From positions 248,001 to 312,000 of the forward strand of contig JAHRBS010000013.1 in the NCBI GenBank assembly GCA_024305745.1: a stretch of 64,000 bases of DNA. The letters run 5' to 3'. The notes beneath the pieces are model-generated. The model was not told the DNA's origin. It did no database searches and was given only the letters and a program-made list of their open reading frames with translations. Of this stretch, positions 11,101 through 21,802 are shown in pieces. The position numbers and the translations under genes were made by a program. Within the stretch, counting starts at the first letter, position 1, and each line of letters opens with the position of its first letter. Source of the DNA: Polyporus tsugae (Eukaryota; Basidiomycota; Agaricomycetes; Polyporales; Polyporaceae).

Positions 11101-11735
11101 CCTGTATGGACTCCACCAATGATGAGAACGAGGGCGTGTTTGGACGCATGCACTCTCAATGGTGACAAGCGCGGACAATGTCCCAGCACCAGTACAATGC
11201 ATGCGCGGTGACCAAGATGAATGGCACAACAACTTACATGGAGACCCTCACCCCTACTGACTTCAGGTTCCTTCGTGGACTCTCTTGCTTTATCAACAAG
11301 AGTGGGGTTGAGAGGGAGTGGCACTGTGAGCATGCGGAATCTGATGCCCGCCTGGTGGCCAAGAAGCACGCGGACGAGGAAAGAAGGCTGGCGAAGATTG
11401 GCACGAAGAAGGAGGCATTGGCTGCATTCATGCCCATGCTGGATGTACAGGTTGTCAAGGGGATGACTGTCAAGCAACTCGACCAGGAGTTGGATTGGCA
11501 TTGGGAGTACTGTGACCCTGGTCCCAGGAGCGAGAAGTTGATCCCTCCAAAATCGAAGATGCGGAAGGCAGACAAGGTGCACGAGTTGAAATTGGTCATT
11601 TCTCGCTATGAACAGGCCCCGTTCCCGGTACCGGTGGGGATGGTGCACCTGCAACCAGAGGACATGGAGGTGGACGATGAGAATGGATATGATGCAACAT
11701 TGGAGGAGGAGGATGTGTACATGGAGGAGCTCTAG
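8152..11735 (+). pseudogene. Decayed repeat-family gene: coiled coil plus transposase-like core
   Basis: The order is a Lys/Arg-rich start (MGKNRRSTAQQ), a long Ala/Glu-rich coiled coil (8250-9200), an intron (9199-9246) and a helix-turn-helix-like stretch (GVISDSTRILIADLVRNHGL). A second intron (9628-9677) leads to a core with SCDGTSDKN, MTDHAEDQKK and, near 11120, TNDENEGVFG. I recall similar proteins as a highly repeated Agaricomycete family. The spaced acidic residues resemble a DDE-type transposase, which is inference. It is inactive: in-frame TGA codons at 8557, 10005, 10182, 11034 and 11163, and a one-base loss near 8934 within the coiled coil. Each TGA falls where CGA (Arg) fits the context. 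No terminal repeats were identified. Confidence 0.75.
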
Positions 11736-12097
11736 TACTTACAGCCTGAGGTAGTATGTTTGCCATGTATCTAGCACGTGAGTATTCACCCGAGGGCGGC
11801 ACCACTATTGTGCATATATGAAGATCTAAGTGAAGGGAGAGACCAGACGAGGAGGTGAATATCGATGCGGTCTCGCTAAGAGTCGCTTGGATGACACAAT
11901 GACAGGTGTCCGAGTGGACTTTCAACATCCTCACGTGACCTGGCCATCGGCTCGAGGGTGCTGCTGGCCCCCACACATAGCTGTTCATTGGCCATGGGCC
12001 GTGACGCGGCTGCGCGGAAACAGCCGATACCAGTTACGTTATTGAAAATGAGCACTGCGGACTCTGATGTAAACCACGTTTAATTTAACTTGTTCAA
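11736..12097. other. Intergenic region
   Basis: No reading frame or repeat of note. It is the 3' flank of the decayed transposase-like gene. Confidence 0.3.
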
Positions 12098-12388
12098 CAT
12101 TCCGCCCTCAACATCCTCAGACACCTAGACTTGTTGCTAAATGGTGCGGTGCGAGCCACTGCTAACCTTTGTCTCAAAGCAGAAAATGAATGCCTGGAGA
12201 AGCTGGTATCTGAAGTAATGCTTGTTAGTTGATACATCGCTCTTGCAATAATTGTACACATTCATTGTCAACTACAGGAATCGAAGCTGCTTCGAGAAGA
12301 ACGAGTGGTAATTGAGGCGGCAATTGGTGCGTTGCTGCACCAAAGTGGGGTAGAAAGGAGTCATTTGGATCCCAAGTCATTGCTGTGA
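12098..12388 (+). other. Possible exons of a short unassigned gene
   Basis: An open stretch reads LRHLDLLLNGAVRATANLCL and ends in LEKLVSE. A plausible intron follows (GTAATG donor near 12214, TACAG acceptor near 12282). A second stretch then reads ESKLLREERVVIEAAIGALL and ends at TGA 12386-12388. The joined piece is helical and charged, like the end of a coiled-coil protein. No start codon was found, so this is either the 3' end of a gene whose 5' exons are unclear or a remnant. Confidence 0.35.
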
Positions 12389-12414
12389 TTTGACCTTCGT
12401 CTTCGTGATAGGTG

Positions 12415-13947
12415 ATGCTGCCAGCGAACAATCAGCAGATGGCAACATTCGCAATGCTCCCATACGAGATCCTCCAACAGATCTTCAACTTCATTGTGGC
12501 AGAGCCAACATATCTATTCAATCCATCCATCCAGCCGGGTGCTCACTGTAGTCCATGGCTCCAGCTAGTTTGTACCAAAAACACTTTGCCACTCATCTGC
12601 TGGACATCCTTCTGGCCAGGCATGTCCGTCCTGTACAGAGACATTGTGTTCCGGCACATGGGCCAGGTATCAGCATTGGCGGAGACACTTTGCACCTCGG
12701 ACATCGGTCCTCGTCTTGGGAAGCTAACCAAGAGTATTCGTTGGGACTCTTGCGTTGTAGCAGCCCCGTGCGTGGACGTTATCCGTGAAGATACAATGTT
12801 CATATCTGGGCAGTGCACCCAAGTCCAGTTGTTCTCCTATCATCCCCATCCGAATTTTCCTCTGCGATGTCAGACTCCAGATCACGATGAATGCGATGGG
12901 TTCTTCAATCCCCTGTGGTTCATTATGATGCCACCCTCGCTCTCGGATCCGCCACTCCTTCAAACCAGTGCTGTTTCCAGCTTATGTTTCCTCGACATAC
13001 CAGTGGACCTCTCCGCTGACAATGCAATACTTGTGGCGATTCACAGAATCCTCCCCACACTGAAGGCATTGGAATCTCTCGCTCTCGGCCATTGGCCCTC
13101 TCACCTGTGGCGATGTCCAGAGGAGCTCATGAATATGCCCAAAGTATCCTTGCCATCCCTTACAGACATACACATTTTTGGACCCGAGGGAGCTGTGGAT
13201 ACGTACATATGCTCACGCTGGGACACCCCCCAACTCACTCGCCTCACCATTGTCCTCTCTCCCGGACGGTCTCCGACACGTCTCTTGGAGGCTTTCGGCC
13301 ACTGTTTGCGCTATCTTCATCTCTACCCAACTGAAAATGTGCCAATGATGACCAGCCCTTCGGCATATCATCCGGCTCTGGAAGACTGCTCTACGCTCTC
13401 CACCGTGTGTCCTCGGTTGGAGCACCTTGTCGTTCCCATGCTCAGAAACATGATCTCATACCCTCTCCCCATCGACTCTCCCACCCTCGTCCACCTCGAC
13501 CTCTGGGCATCGCCCAAGGACCAAGCGTCCAACCACCGCCAGGACTGACTTGAATGGCACCATGCAGCAACGTACTGCCATGTCGCTGTCAAACCCGAGA
13601 GCAATGTGCCCTCCCTCCGCACCATGTGCTTCTTCTCCACCTTGGATGGGAACGGGCCGTTGTTTGACTTCAAGTCCCAGACGCGGCACCCCTTCTTCGA
13701 GCACAAAATCGCATCCCCCACCTCTGTTTTCTCTTCAGGGCCTAGCATTGGGTATATCATTCGAAAGTCATGGTATTCTGCTCTGTATATGTGAATTATG
13801 CCCAGGATGCAGCGGGAAGGGGAGTGGTCATTTCGGCAGGAAAAGAGCTCAGAAGGTGCATTCTGACCAGTGGACGTCAGCGAGGACATCGCCACCATCA
13901 GTCGGCTATGAGCAGCCTGAGGACGACTTTTGGGCGAAGTGAACTGA
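12415..13947 (+). pseudogene. F-box-type protein gene with TGA-interrupted 3' part
   Basis: The N-terminus carries an F-box-like motif (MLPYEILQQIFNFIV), followed by Leu-rich, loosely repeated segments typical of basidiomycete F-box/LRR-like proteins. Such proteins act as SCF ubiquitin-ligase substrate adaptors by family. The first frame runs 377 residues to TGA 13546-13548. Coding-like sequence continues in the same frame (PSLRTMCFFSTLDGNGPLFD), through an intron 13752-13805, to a TGA at 13945-13947. It is crossed by three more in-frame TGAs (13864, 13909, 13918). All four inner TGAs sit where CGA would suit. It is either a pseudogene or a gene now shortened to 377 residues. The CACTA element begins 55 bp downstream. 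Confidence 0.6.
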
Positions 13948-13999
13948 CCTGGAAGAATTGAGCCGCCCTAGTCAATCATCGACAAACTGCGCATTCCGC

Positions 14000-14002
14000 A
14001 AT
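14000..14002. repeat. Target-site duplication AAT, left
   Basis: AAT directly precedes the left terminus of the CACTA-type element and is repeated directly after its right terminus (29683-29685). Confidence 0.75.
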
Positions 14003-14011
14003 TACTGCGTT
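14003..14011 (+). repeat. Left terminal inverted repeat of the CACTA element
   Basis: TACTGCGTT matches the inverted right end except for the first base (T for C). The following bases are less conserved between the two ends. Confidence 0.7.
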
Positions 14012-14089
14012 CACGGGGGTTCAAAACCGGCCTTGTTTAGATGCGGCAACACAGTAGAGTCCGAGCAAATCCAGACTGCATTTACTCTG

Positions 14090-14262
14090 TCTAAACCAGG
14101 GTTGGATCAGGCTGGAAGGGGGCACATAGTTCGCATCTGAGCCAAGGCTGGATTAGACAGCCGTGGACAGGCTTGATTTTGTTCGGCAATATGATCAAAG
14201 CCAAGGTGGGACAACATTGGATTATGCCACCCAATCACGTCTGGACAACACTGGATTAGAAA
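14090..14262. repeat. Left subterminal repeats (TGGATTAG motif)
   Basis: Copies or near copies of CTGGATTAGAC occur near 14102, 14149, 14216 and 14251, with a CTAAACC variant near 14091. Such clusters near both ends are presumed transposase binding sites in CACTA elements. Confidence 0.6.
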
Positions 14263-14766
14263 CAGCACGGTCCGTGGACCGGCAGGCACTGCGTGCTACT
14301 CAATGCCCGTCATAGATAGCGCCCAATATCCCGATTGATTGTGGTCATACTGAAACAAAATGCGCATTCTAATATGGTCGCAGATGGACAAATCTAGTAG
14401 TATTCCACCATGCCTCCACCTGCTGCGCTGAGCACGTACCTGAATCCCGCCCTTTCCCACCGACGTACAGTCTCCGCGATATATGCTTGTACTCAACCTA
14501 CAGTCATACAGAGATCAGTAAAACTCAGCGAGCGAGGTATTGATATACCAAATTCCAGGAAAGGACAGGAGGCCCGGTGCTATGCCCAAGTTGCTCAAGC
14601 ACATGATGGAGAAACCACTTCCTGTATAACTTCATACAACAATAGTATCCACCAAAAATATCTCTTGGACTGTATAAGAGTGCAGCATGAATTTCGGCGA
14701 CAAGGACAACACAAGTGGTGCCAGGACATTGTGCTCAAACTCACCTCCAACTTCACCATATACGCT

Positions 14767-16747
14767 ATGGCTGCCACTGGCTTTCAAGGCTCGAACTTCG
14801 TCGGTAACGGCAAGCAACTGTTCCACTTCCCTCCCATCAGTGCCGACTTCAGCTTCATGAACCCGCTTCAAGAGGGCAGTATGCTGGGGGCTGACTCACA
14901 GGGCGCAGTACATCATGACTTATTCCCATGGTAACCTAAGAAAACGTACACTTACGGGCTGTCTTAGATGTGGCTCGGAGACAAGTATCCTCCCTTCAAC
15001 TCGGATCCGCTATCCCAGGCATTTAATGGTGGTGGTCAGCCGTCGCTCATCAGAGAGCTGAACAACCTCACCATTCAAGGGGGTGCAGACCAGCTTGGCA
15101 GCATGCTTCTGGGCCCCCGGAGTGCGCCTTACTCGTTCACCCAGGGCCAACTGTTGCCTGCAAACAACAGTGCATCACCCTACCTGAACTATGAGGATAA
15201 CCGGCGGTGGCACTCACATAACTTTGCATGCAGATTTCCAAGTAAACCCTACAGCTCCGGGACAAGAGGCGAGCGTTGGAGTGACCGGCAGTGCAGGAAC
15301 TAGGATCGTAAACCCTCCGAGTCAGCCTGTGCAGGCAGTCCTTGACCATGCCGATGTAGTCGCCTGGCTAGATGCTGCGGAGGCTAAGATGAGGGAATTA
15401 GAACGTCAGCTGGCGACAAAGAACAACAAGGTCGAAGCGGAGCTGGAGCCACCAATCAGGGTCAGTATCTAGTTGGACATATACTTGTGAGCGCAAACTG
15501 ACCATAATTATCGGACTGGTTTCCTAGGATGAGTTGCATAAGACATGCACCGACCTTATCGGCTGCTTTGAAAAGGTTTGGCTCACTGAAGATCCAGACG
15601 AACCGCCATACTACAACCTCCTGGGACCCCTCCCAGGTGGTGCTCCTGACCGCACCGGACCAGATGGCAGTGGCATCTTGTTCAACCCACGCTGGAATGA
15701 GAATGTCACGTCATCATACAACAACCGGTACATTGAAGCCGTAGTTGATGTGATGGTGACTACGAAGCAACACTATAAGTAACATGACTTTGCCGCGGTT
15801 ACTTGGATCACTGACATATTGTGCTTGCATAGTAATCAATCCTGCAAAACATACACGGGATGTTCTTAAGGCTGCAGCACAAGAATACCTTCGAAGCCTC
15901 AAGCGAGCACGGGTGTTTCGGCTAGATGCTGAGGGCCACTCATGCCTTGCACGATGGCGGCAAATTGCACGACGGTGGAATCGGAGACGGGCCATGAGTA
16001 CTCTTATGTTCAGCTTGGCAAAATCATTGTACTCACCAACTATTAGAAAGCATACGAGCTTCGCAAGGCTTCTATTATCTTGCGGAAGGTTGTTGGCCAC
16101 TCTCAGTCTGTCAGGCTTGATAACCTCGTCGACACGGACTAGGTAAGCTCTGAATATTCAGACGCGACGGGGAGCCTTGAGATCCGGCCAGTTGAATGGC
16201 ACTTGCAGAAGGTGTGTTTAGCCTCGGTGAGACGTTAAACGAAGTGCTTACTGAAGTCATATAGTTGTGGGACCTATACGCATCATTGCGTATGATCCGT
16301 GCTGCACTTCCGAAGGGCAAGACCTTGGGCGGCGTGTTGCATGTTGCCAATCCTCAGGATGATGGGCAGGACTTCACAGACAAGGAGCGTATCGAGTTCT
16401 TGCGCATTGTCAAGGCTAACATTGAGCTGCGAAAGCTCAGGGCTGCTGGTCAGCGCAAGTGGTTTGTTGGTGGTAGCGACAACAAGATGCGTATCAAGGT
16501 TATTACAATGGGCTTCATCCACCTGGACTGTGTGAGCAAGGAGTGGGCCACCACTTACCTTTCACCCAATGCTGCCGAGTGCATGCAGAAGTCTCGCCCC
16601 GCTCACATTACCATTTGGGATGCAACCTTGCCGAAGGAGCTCATTGACGCAAAGTCAGAGAGTAACGAATTCGCTTCTAGAAACTACATCATAGGAACAT
16701 CTGTTGGGTTTTCTTCACTCAGTAACTTACAGTACATCAACTTGCAT
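14767..16747 (+). pseudogene. Second gene of the CACTA element, unknown function, decayed
   Basis: The proposed start ATG 14767 opens MAATGFQGSNFV. The segments that follow are a Gly/Leu-rich part (14968-15190), a short coiled-coil-like part with ADVVAWLDAAEAKMRELERQ, a part reading CTDLIGCFEKVWLTEDPDEP, and a basic part LKAAAQEYLRSLKRAR. The C-terminal part covers about 160 residues (16265-16747: LWDLYASLRMIRAALPKG onward). Introns are visible near 15463-15528 and 16212-16264. The frame changes between exons near 15225 and 15780 are not explained by good introns, and TAG 16139-16141 interrupts VDTD/VSSEYSD where TGG would fit. I do not recognise the protein. Its position inside the element suggests a transposition accessory protein (inference). 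Confidence 0.5.
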
Positions 16748-19700
16748 TAATACTCACCTATAAATGTGTGCGAAGGGGAAGTGTGAGCCAACACGACTGC
16801 CCTTTGATGACAACTGTATGGCGGATGACTGGTGCGATAATATCATCGAAAGAAACCACAGCGCTCTCGGGACCGGGCTCCATAGGCTGCAGGTAACTAG
16901 ACTTGTCCCAGACCTGAAGGCCATGATGTTCACTGCAATGCAAGTCCAGTTAGACTTCAAATCATATTATCTAGGAGAGGATTAGACATACATCTGAGCC
17001 CATGGTGTGTGTGACAAAGCCAGCTGCCGCATTGGTCGGAACCATCGGATATAGGTGAAGACGCGGCAGGGAATCTGTGGGGTCTCATAGGATATAATAT
17101 CTTGGATCTCTCCCACCCACATTAGGCCAGCACCAGCGGTGCGCACTAGGATGAGAGAGTCGCGCACAGCACCTGAGAGCTGAGCAGCATAGTAGCGATG
17201 ACCACCAAGCACGACATGGTCAAAATGCAATGCTGACTGCGCAATGAAGATGCTGCTTGGGTGGAGTGGAACACTGATGATAGTATGGTAAGTGTTCATT
17301 GGATTCCGGCTTTTGAGATACCGGACAAACCCCCAATAGACTTCAGGGGTCAGGTCGTTGCGGAGTGCTCGCATGCTTAACCGAAATGAAACACTTGCTG
17401 TCAATTTTGCGAAGTTAGTGAACTATAATCTAAAACATTGCTCGGGCGTACCATCTGTGTGGGCGTCCTCAAGCTGTTGCGCAAGCTGCTAGAGAGTGCC
17501 CCGGTTATCTGCGGTTGCCTTGAACATAGCATGGCAGGTGTAATATACACTTGCGGTTGGTGGCTCACGTAATCCCTGCTCAAGCTGTCATAAACATGAG
17601 TAATTTGGTAGAAGATGAACCCTAGACATGCAGTGGTAACTTACGATGCGGTAGAGCTCTGCAGTCTGATGGAACTCTCGGAAGAAGGTGCACTCAATCT
17701 GGCCTCCGTCGTGGTTGGATGTCTTGTAACTCTTGAGGATTTTGTTCAGCTGTTCAAAGATGAACATCCAGAACTCGCGGAGAGGCCCATAATCGAGGAC
17801 GAAGTCACCTGTGTGAGTTGCGTAGTGGTGGTTTGGTCGTATGACACCGGGACCGTAGATCTACAAATGCTGATAAGGCAACTGTGACGAGTTCGACCTG
17901 AGTAAACGCGACGATACCTCTAGAAGCTCTATACAGTATTCCCTTAGCAACTTGTCTGCTTCTTTGACGTCCTTAGCAGTAAGCTTGTCTGACAGAAACA
18001 GGGTCAAAGCAGAGCACAGCTTGAGGAAGTTGTTGAGATCGCGTGGGTGTAGGCTGTTCGTGGACATTGTTAAAGTGCCATCATCGTCATCCTCCGAAGG
18101 ATAAGCCTCGTCATCGGAGATTTCTCTAGCACTCTCATTGTCTGACTCGAGTTCCATTGCCTGAATGTTGAACATACCAGTCGATCAGTGCTGATTCTAC
18201 CTACTGCAAATGCACTAGTACGCACCTGTCATCTCTCGGTAGGCCTGCTTTCTTGTGTTGAACATCGAATAGGTACCTGCACAGAATGACTCATGAGTTG
18301 TGGTTCAATGCCCGTAACTTCAGATGCACAGCATCACTTTGGGCCTTCTTAGTGCGAGACCACTTCTTCCAGCGAGTCTGTGAAGGCGCAGTGCATACAC
18401 TGGCAGCTAGAGGGGCAGCAAGCCCGTCCTGCTTCGCATTTGCCCACACTTTTTGCTTCTTGTTCTCCTTCCGTTGAAGGAAAATTCGGTCAATCTGTTC
18501 ATGTTGCTCCTTTAGTCGAGTGCCATCAGGGTCTGGGGGACAATCCTGCTAAAGTTGAGGAAGCTTACACATCGTCAGTTGATTGAAATTCACTGCATTT
18601 CTCAAGAAGACTTACAACCATAGGACCGACAATGACTGCGAGGATCAGCCACTGATCTGTGGTCAAAGAGCCACTAGCAGGTTCGCCGATCAACCGCGGC
18701 AGACAGCCAAGCTTAGCGGGTAGGGAAAGCTGTTAAATAATCCATGCCAGTGAGAATGGGACTTGGCTTCCTGCAACATGACTACTTACATCCTTCAAGA
18801 TCTCATGCAGATCGTGTAGTTTGTGGTTCTTGCGCAAAACTTTCAGCTGCACCCAAATATGATAAAAATGGGTTTTGACGACACCTGTATACCGTCTGAT
18901 GATATCAAATTTAAAGTTCACAATGACAGGAGTATGAGTAGTACGCACCAAGAAAAAGATTGTGCATAGGATCTACCACAACCATCCAACACATATCGAA
19001 ATATGGGAGCCGCGCGAGCTCTGATCACCTTGTAGCATACTTCTTGGCGAAGCTATCCCGATCTGACTTTGTCCGGCATGCATGGTACAAGTCCATATAC
19101 TCACGGTGCTGAGCATCGGTACGTGAATGGAATGCTATATTTGAATAAAATGGCATCTACAATCAACAATCCTAATCCACACACCAAATGACTATGCTGA
19201 CTTACTGTTGCGAGTGAAAGCCGCAATGGTCGCTTTGAGAGACTGGGGGATCCAGTCCAGCATGCAGAAGAAGCGATGGCTGTGGGATCCGAAGCCGCCA
19301 ACCTTGTGGGCAGCCAGCTTGTCGCAGAATGCACCCGCGAGGATGACTCGAACACAACAACCATCAGGGCGACTGGGAGTCAGAATTGAGGCCCTGATCT
19401 GCCAGAGGCGACCAAGCTTGTTGACAACCACAATCATGAAGTACTGTGTCTGGTCTGGATCGCTCTCTTTGGGGCCGGGGATAATTGCCGACAGAAGTAG
19501 TGTTGTGGCACGAAACCTATGTCAGAAGACAGTAAGTAAGGGTGCCAGTGGCCACCAAAAGCCTCAAACATATAAATCCAGAGCGCTTTACTCACCTGAG
19601 ATGAGGCTCCAGGTTGATGATGGAGAACAACATTGGACAGGATGTGTACAACTGCGAGATTAGGCTCCGAATATATGAAAACCTGAATCTCTTGGTCAGT

Positions 19701-21151
19701 GCTCATATTCATATTGATGCACGCAGCAAGCACTCACCAGTCCAATCCAAGCATGACTCCTATCCGCAACTCGCCATCTGGATCTTCGGAGAGATTGTAC
19801 CTGAAGAAAGGAAGCCCGTCCGGACCACAAAGAGTGCAGCAAATAAGTCCGTCAAAGATGTCAACTAGACAGCCCAAGACCCATCGTTGTTTTCGCCAAG
19901 CTTGCATGGCCTCCTCCATCCCCGGCATCGCCAGAATCGCGGTGAGCTGTTCCGTAAGGTTCTTGTATGGGAAGCGGAGGAGGGGGTTGCCGTTGAGTGT
20001 GAACAACAAAGTACTGCATAACCAGCACTTGCTTCTTGGGTCATTGTACGCGCTCTCAGGGTGAGGCTTCAAACATCTCGGGCAGGTGGGGAATATCTGG
20101 ATTTGAGGGTTGAGTTGAAGTGTGGACAACAACCCAGAGAGCGTTGAACGGAGGGATGGGATAAGCGAGCTGTGGCCAAGTTTATGGAAAATATGGGCGA
20201 TGACTGTGAGGACGACATCGCAGAACCGGAAGGGCAAATGGCCAGACAGATGCAACCATGTGCAGAGAAGCGTGGCAAGCAGGATGGCAGGATGCCAGCC
20301 GCACGACATGAGCGAGAATGGGGATCGAACTGGGCGGGTAGATAAATATGGATCAACCGGTTCCTCAACAGGACCCGGATCCATCGCGATAGAATCCGAA
20401 CATGGCGGTGCGTTAACACCAGGGGGCATGGGAGGATCGTCTGTGGGATGAGAAGGGAAAGTTGATGAGGGCACGGACTCATCCGCCATTGGCCCCGCTT
20501 CACCCTCACTCTCTGATGCAGCCTCTTCCCAGTCATCATCACATATCGGATCGGGGTGCTTGATTTCCATTGTGTCCTGGTCGTCTGAGTCCTCAGGAAT
20601 AGGGTCGACCAATGGCTGAGGGAGTGCTACAACAGGGTCATCGAAGCATATGGAGTCCGTAGTTTCCCCGCTGGTTCCATTACTGTAGATGAACGGGGCC
20701 TGGTAGAACGATGGTGATGACATGGCCAAGCCGTCAACGCGGACGGGGATGCTGAATGCCACTGGCTGGAAGGGATTAAGTGTGACGTCGGAGCCATCTC
20801 CATGAAGCTCGGCAGGGAATGAGTCGGCATACGTCAAAGGGGGGAGGGAATAGGGCAGGTCCTCAATGTGAAGCCAACTGGGAATGGAAGGGACAGGAGT
20901 GGGGATGTTGAGAGCCGTCGAGGAGGCGTTACTTGTGAGAAAAGAAGCCTGCAGTGCTGCCTCTGGGGGCGCCATCTCCCGACCATGCCAAATAAAGGGG
21001 GTTGATTCATGCCCTCTGCGACCTATCATAAGAGTTTGCATCTCCTGCAACATACCAGCATCAGTCAGAACGTTGTTCGTCATCTTACTGCTGTCTGAAG
21101 CCCAAGTCCGGGGGCAAAAACAAGGGGAGGGTAGTACTCACGGCGTGGTCC

Positions 21152-21156
21152 ATGGT
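21152..21156. repeat. Copia target-site duplication ATGGT, left
   Basis: ATGGT immediately precedes the 5' LTR and is repeated at 27526-27530 directly after the 3' LTR. Confidence 0.9.
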
Positions 21157-21484
21157 TGTTGAGCGCGGCACTGCCAAGTGCTGGCAGCCAACATAGCCGC
21201 TAGGCTGTGACACCGCCATAGCGCCAGTTGTCACACATGCCAGATTACTCATAGCCTCGTCTATGATAATCACGCACAGCTTGACTGTGCACCGTGTATG
21301 CTACTGTACAGTTCTTATGTAATCTAGTAGTATATATACGGGCTCCCCAGAGCCCCCAATACAGACAGTTCTTTACACCCTACCACCATCATCACTTAAC
21401 AAGCCTCAACAACCCCTCCAGGTGAGTATGTGGAGCTTCCGCTAGAGTTGCTGCCCGGTGTGGGCTTTGCCCCCGGGTTCAACA
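21157..21484 (+). repeat. 5' LTR of the Copia element
   Basis: 328 bp, TG...CA ends with the short inverted repeat TGTTGA/TCAACA. It differs from the 3' LTR at CAGCTTGACTG (CAGCTCGACTG in the other) and TTTGCCCCCGG (TTTGCCTCCGG). Confidence 0.95.
21331..21339 (+). promoter_or_regulatory. TATA box in the LTR promoter
   Basis: TATATATAC in the 5' LTR lies in front of CCCCAATACAGACAG, a plausible transcription start. The same sequence is present in the 3' LTR. It is the likely RNA polymerase II promoter of the element. Confidence 0.6.
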
Positions 21485-21496
21485 GGTTATGAGCCC
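21485..21496 (+). other. Primer-binding site (initiator tRNA-Met half)
   Basis: GGTTATGAGCCC begins directly after the 5' LTR. Its reverse complement GGGCTCATAACC is the anticodon stem-loop of initiator tRNA-Met. This indicates priming by an internal tRNA fragment, as known for Drosophila copia, rather than by the tRNA 3' end. Confidence 0.8.
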
Positions 21497-21802
21497 TGGT
21501 GATGCCCAGGTACTGCGCCGCTCATTGCTGGCTGCGACCTGTGAGGCTCCCAGCTCACCTGGAATCCCTTCGTCGCCGTTATGGCAGACGACCTGTTGGA
21601 TGGATGTGGCGCGATTATCCGCTGCCTGCCATCCACAGCAGTGGAGCTGGATGTGGCGCACCTTCGAGGTCGCTGCCTGCCCTCCACCAAATAGAGGGGG
21701 AACCTATGCCAGCGCGTTTTTCCATGACCGCTACCCTAAAAAGTCTTTGTGGATGTTGACTGACACGTCTTCTTCCCTCCAGACTTTAACCCCTCTCGCA
21801 CG

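Noticed and set aside
8557..13920. TGA as a reassigned sense codon for Arg
   Set aside because: Intact host genes in the window end in TGA (for example 36900-36902) and do not use it internally. The pattern is local to decayed sequence, so CpG mutation is simpler.
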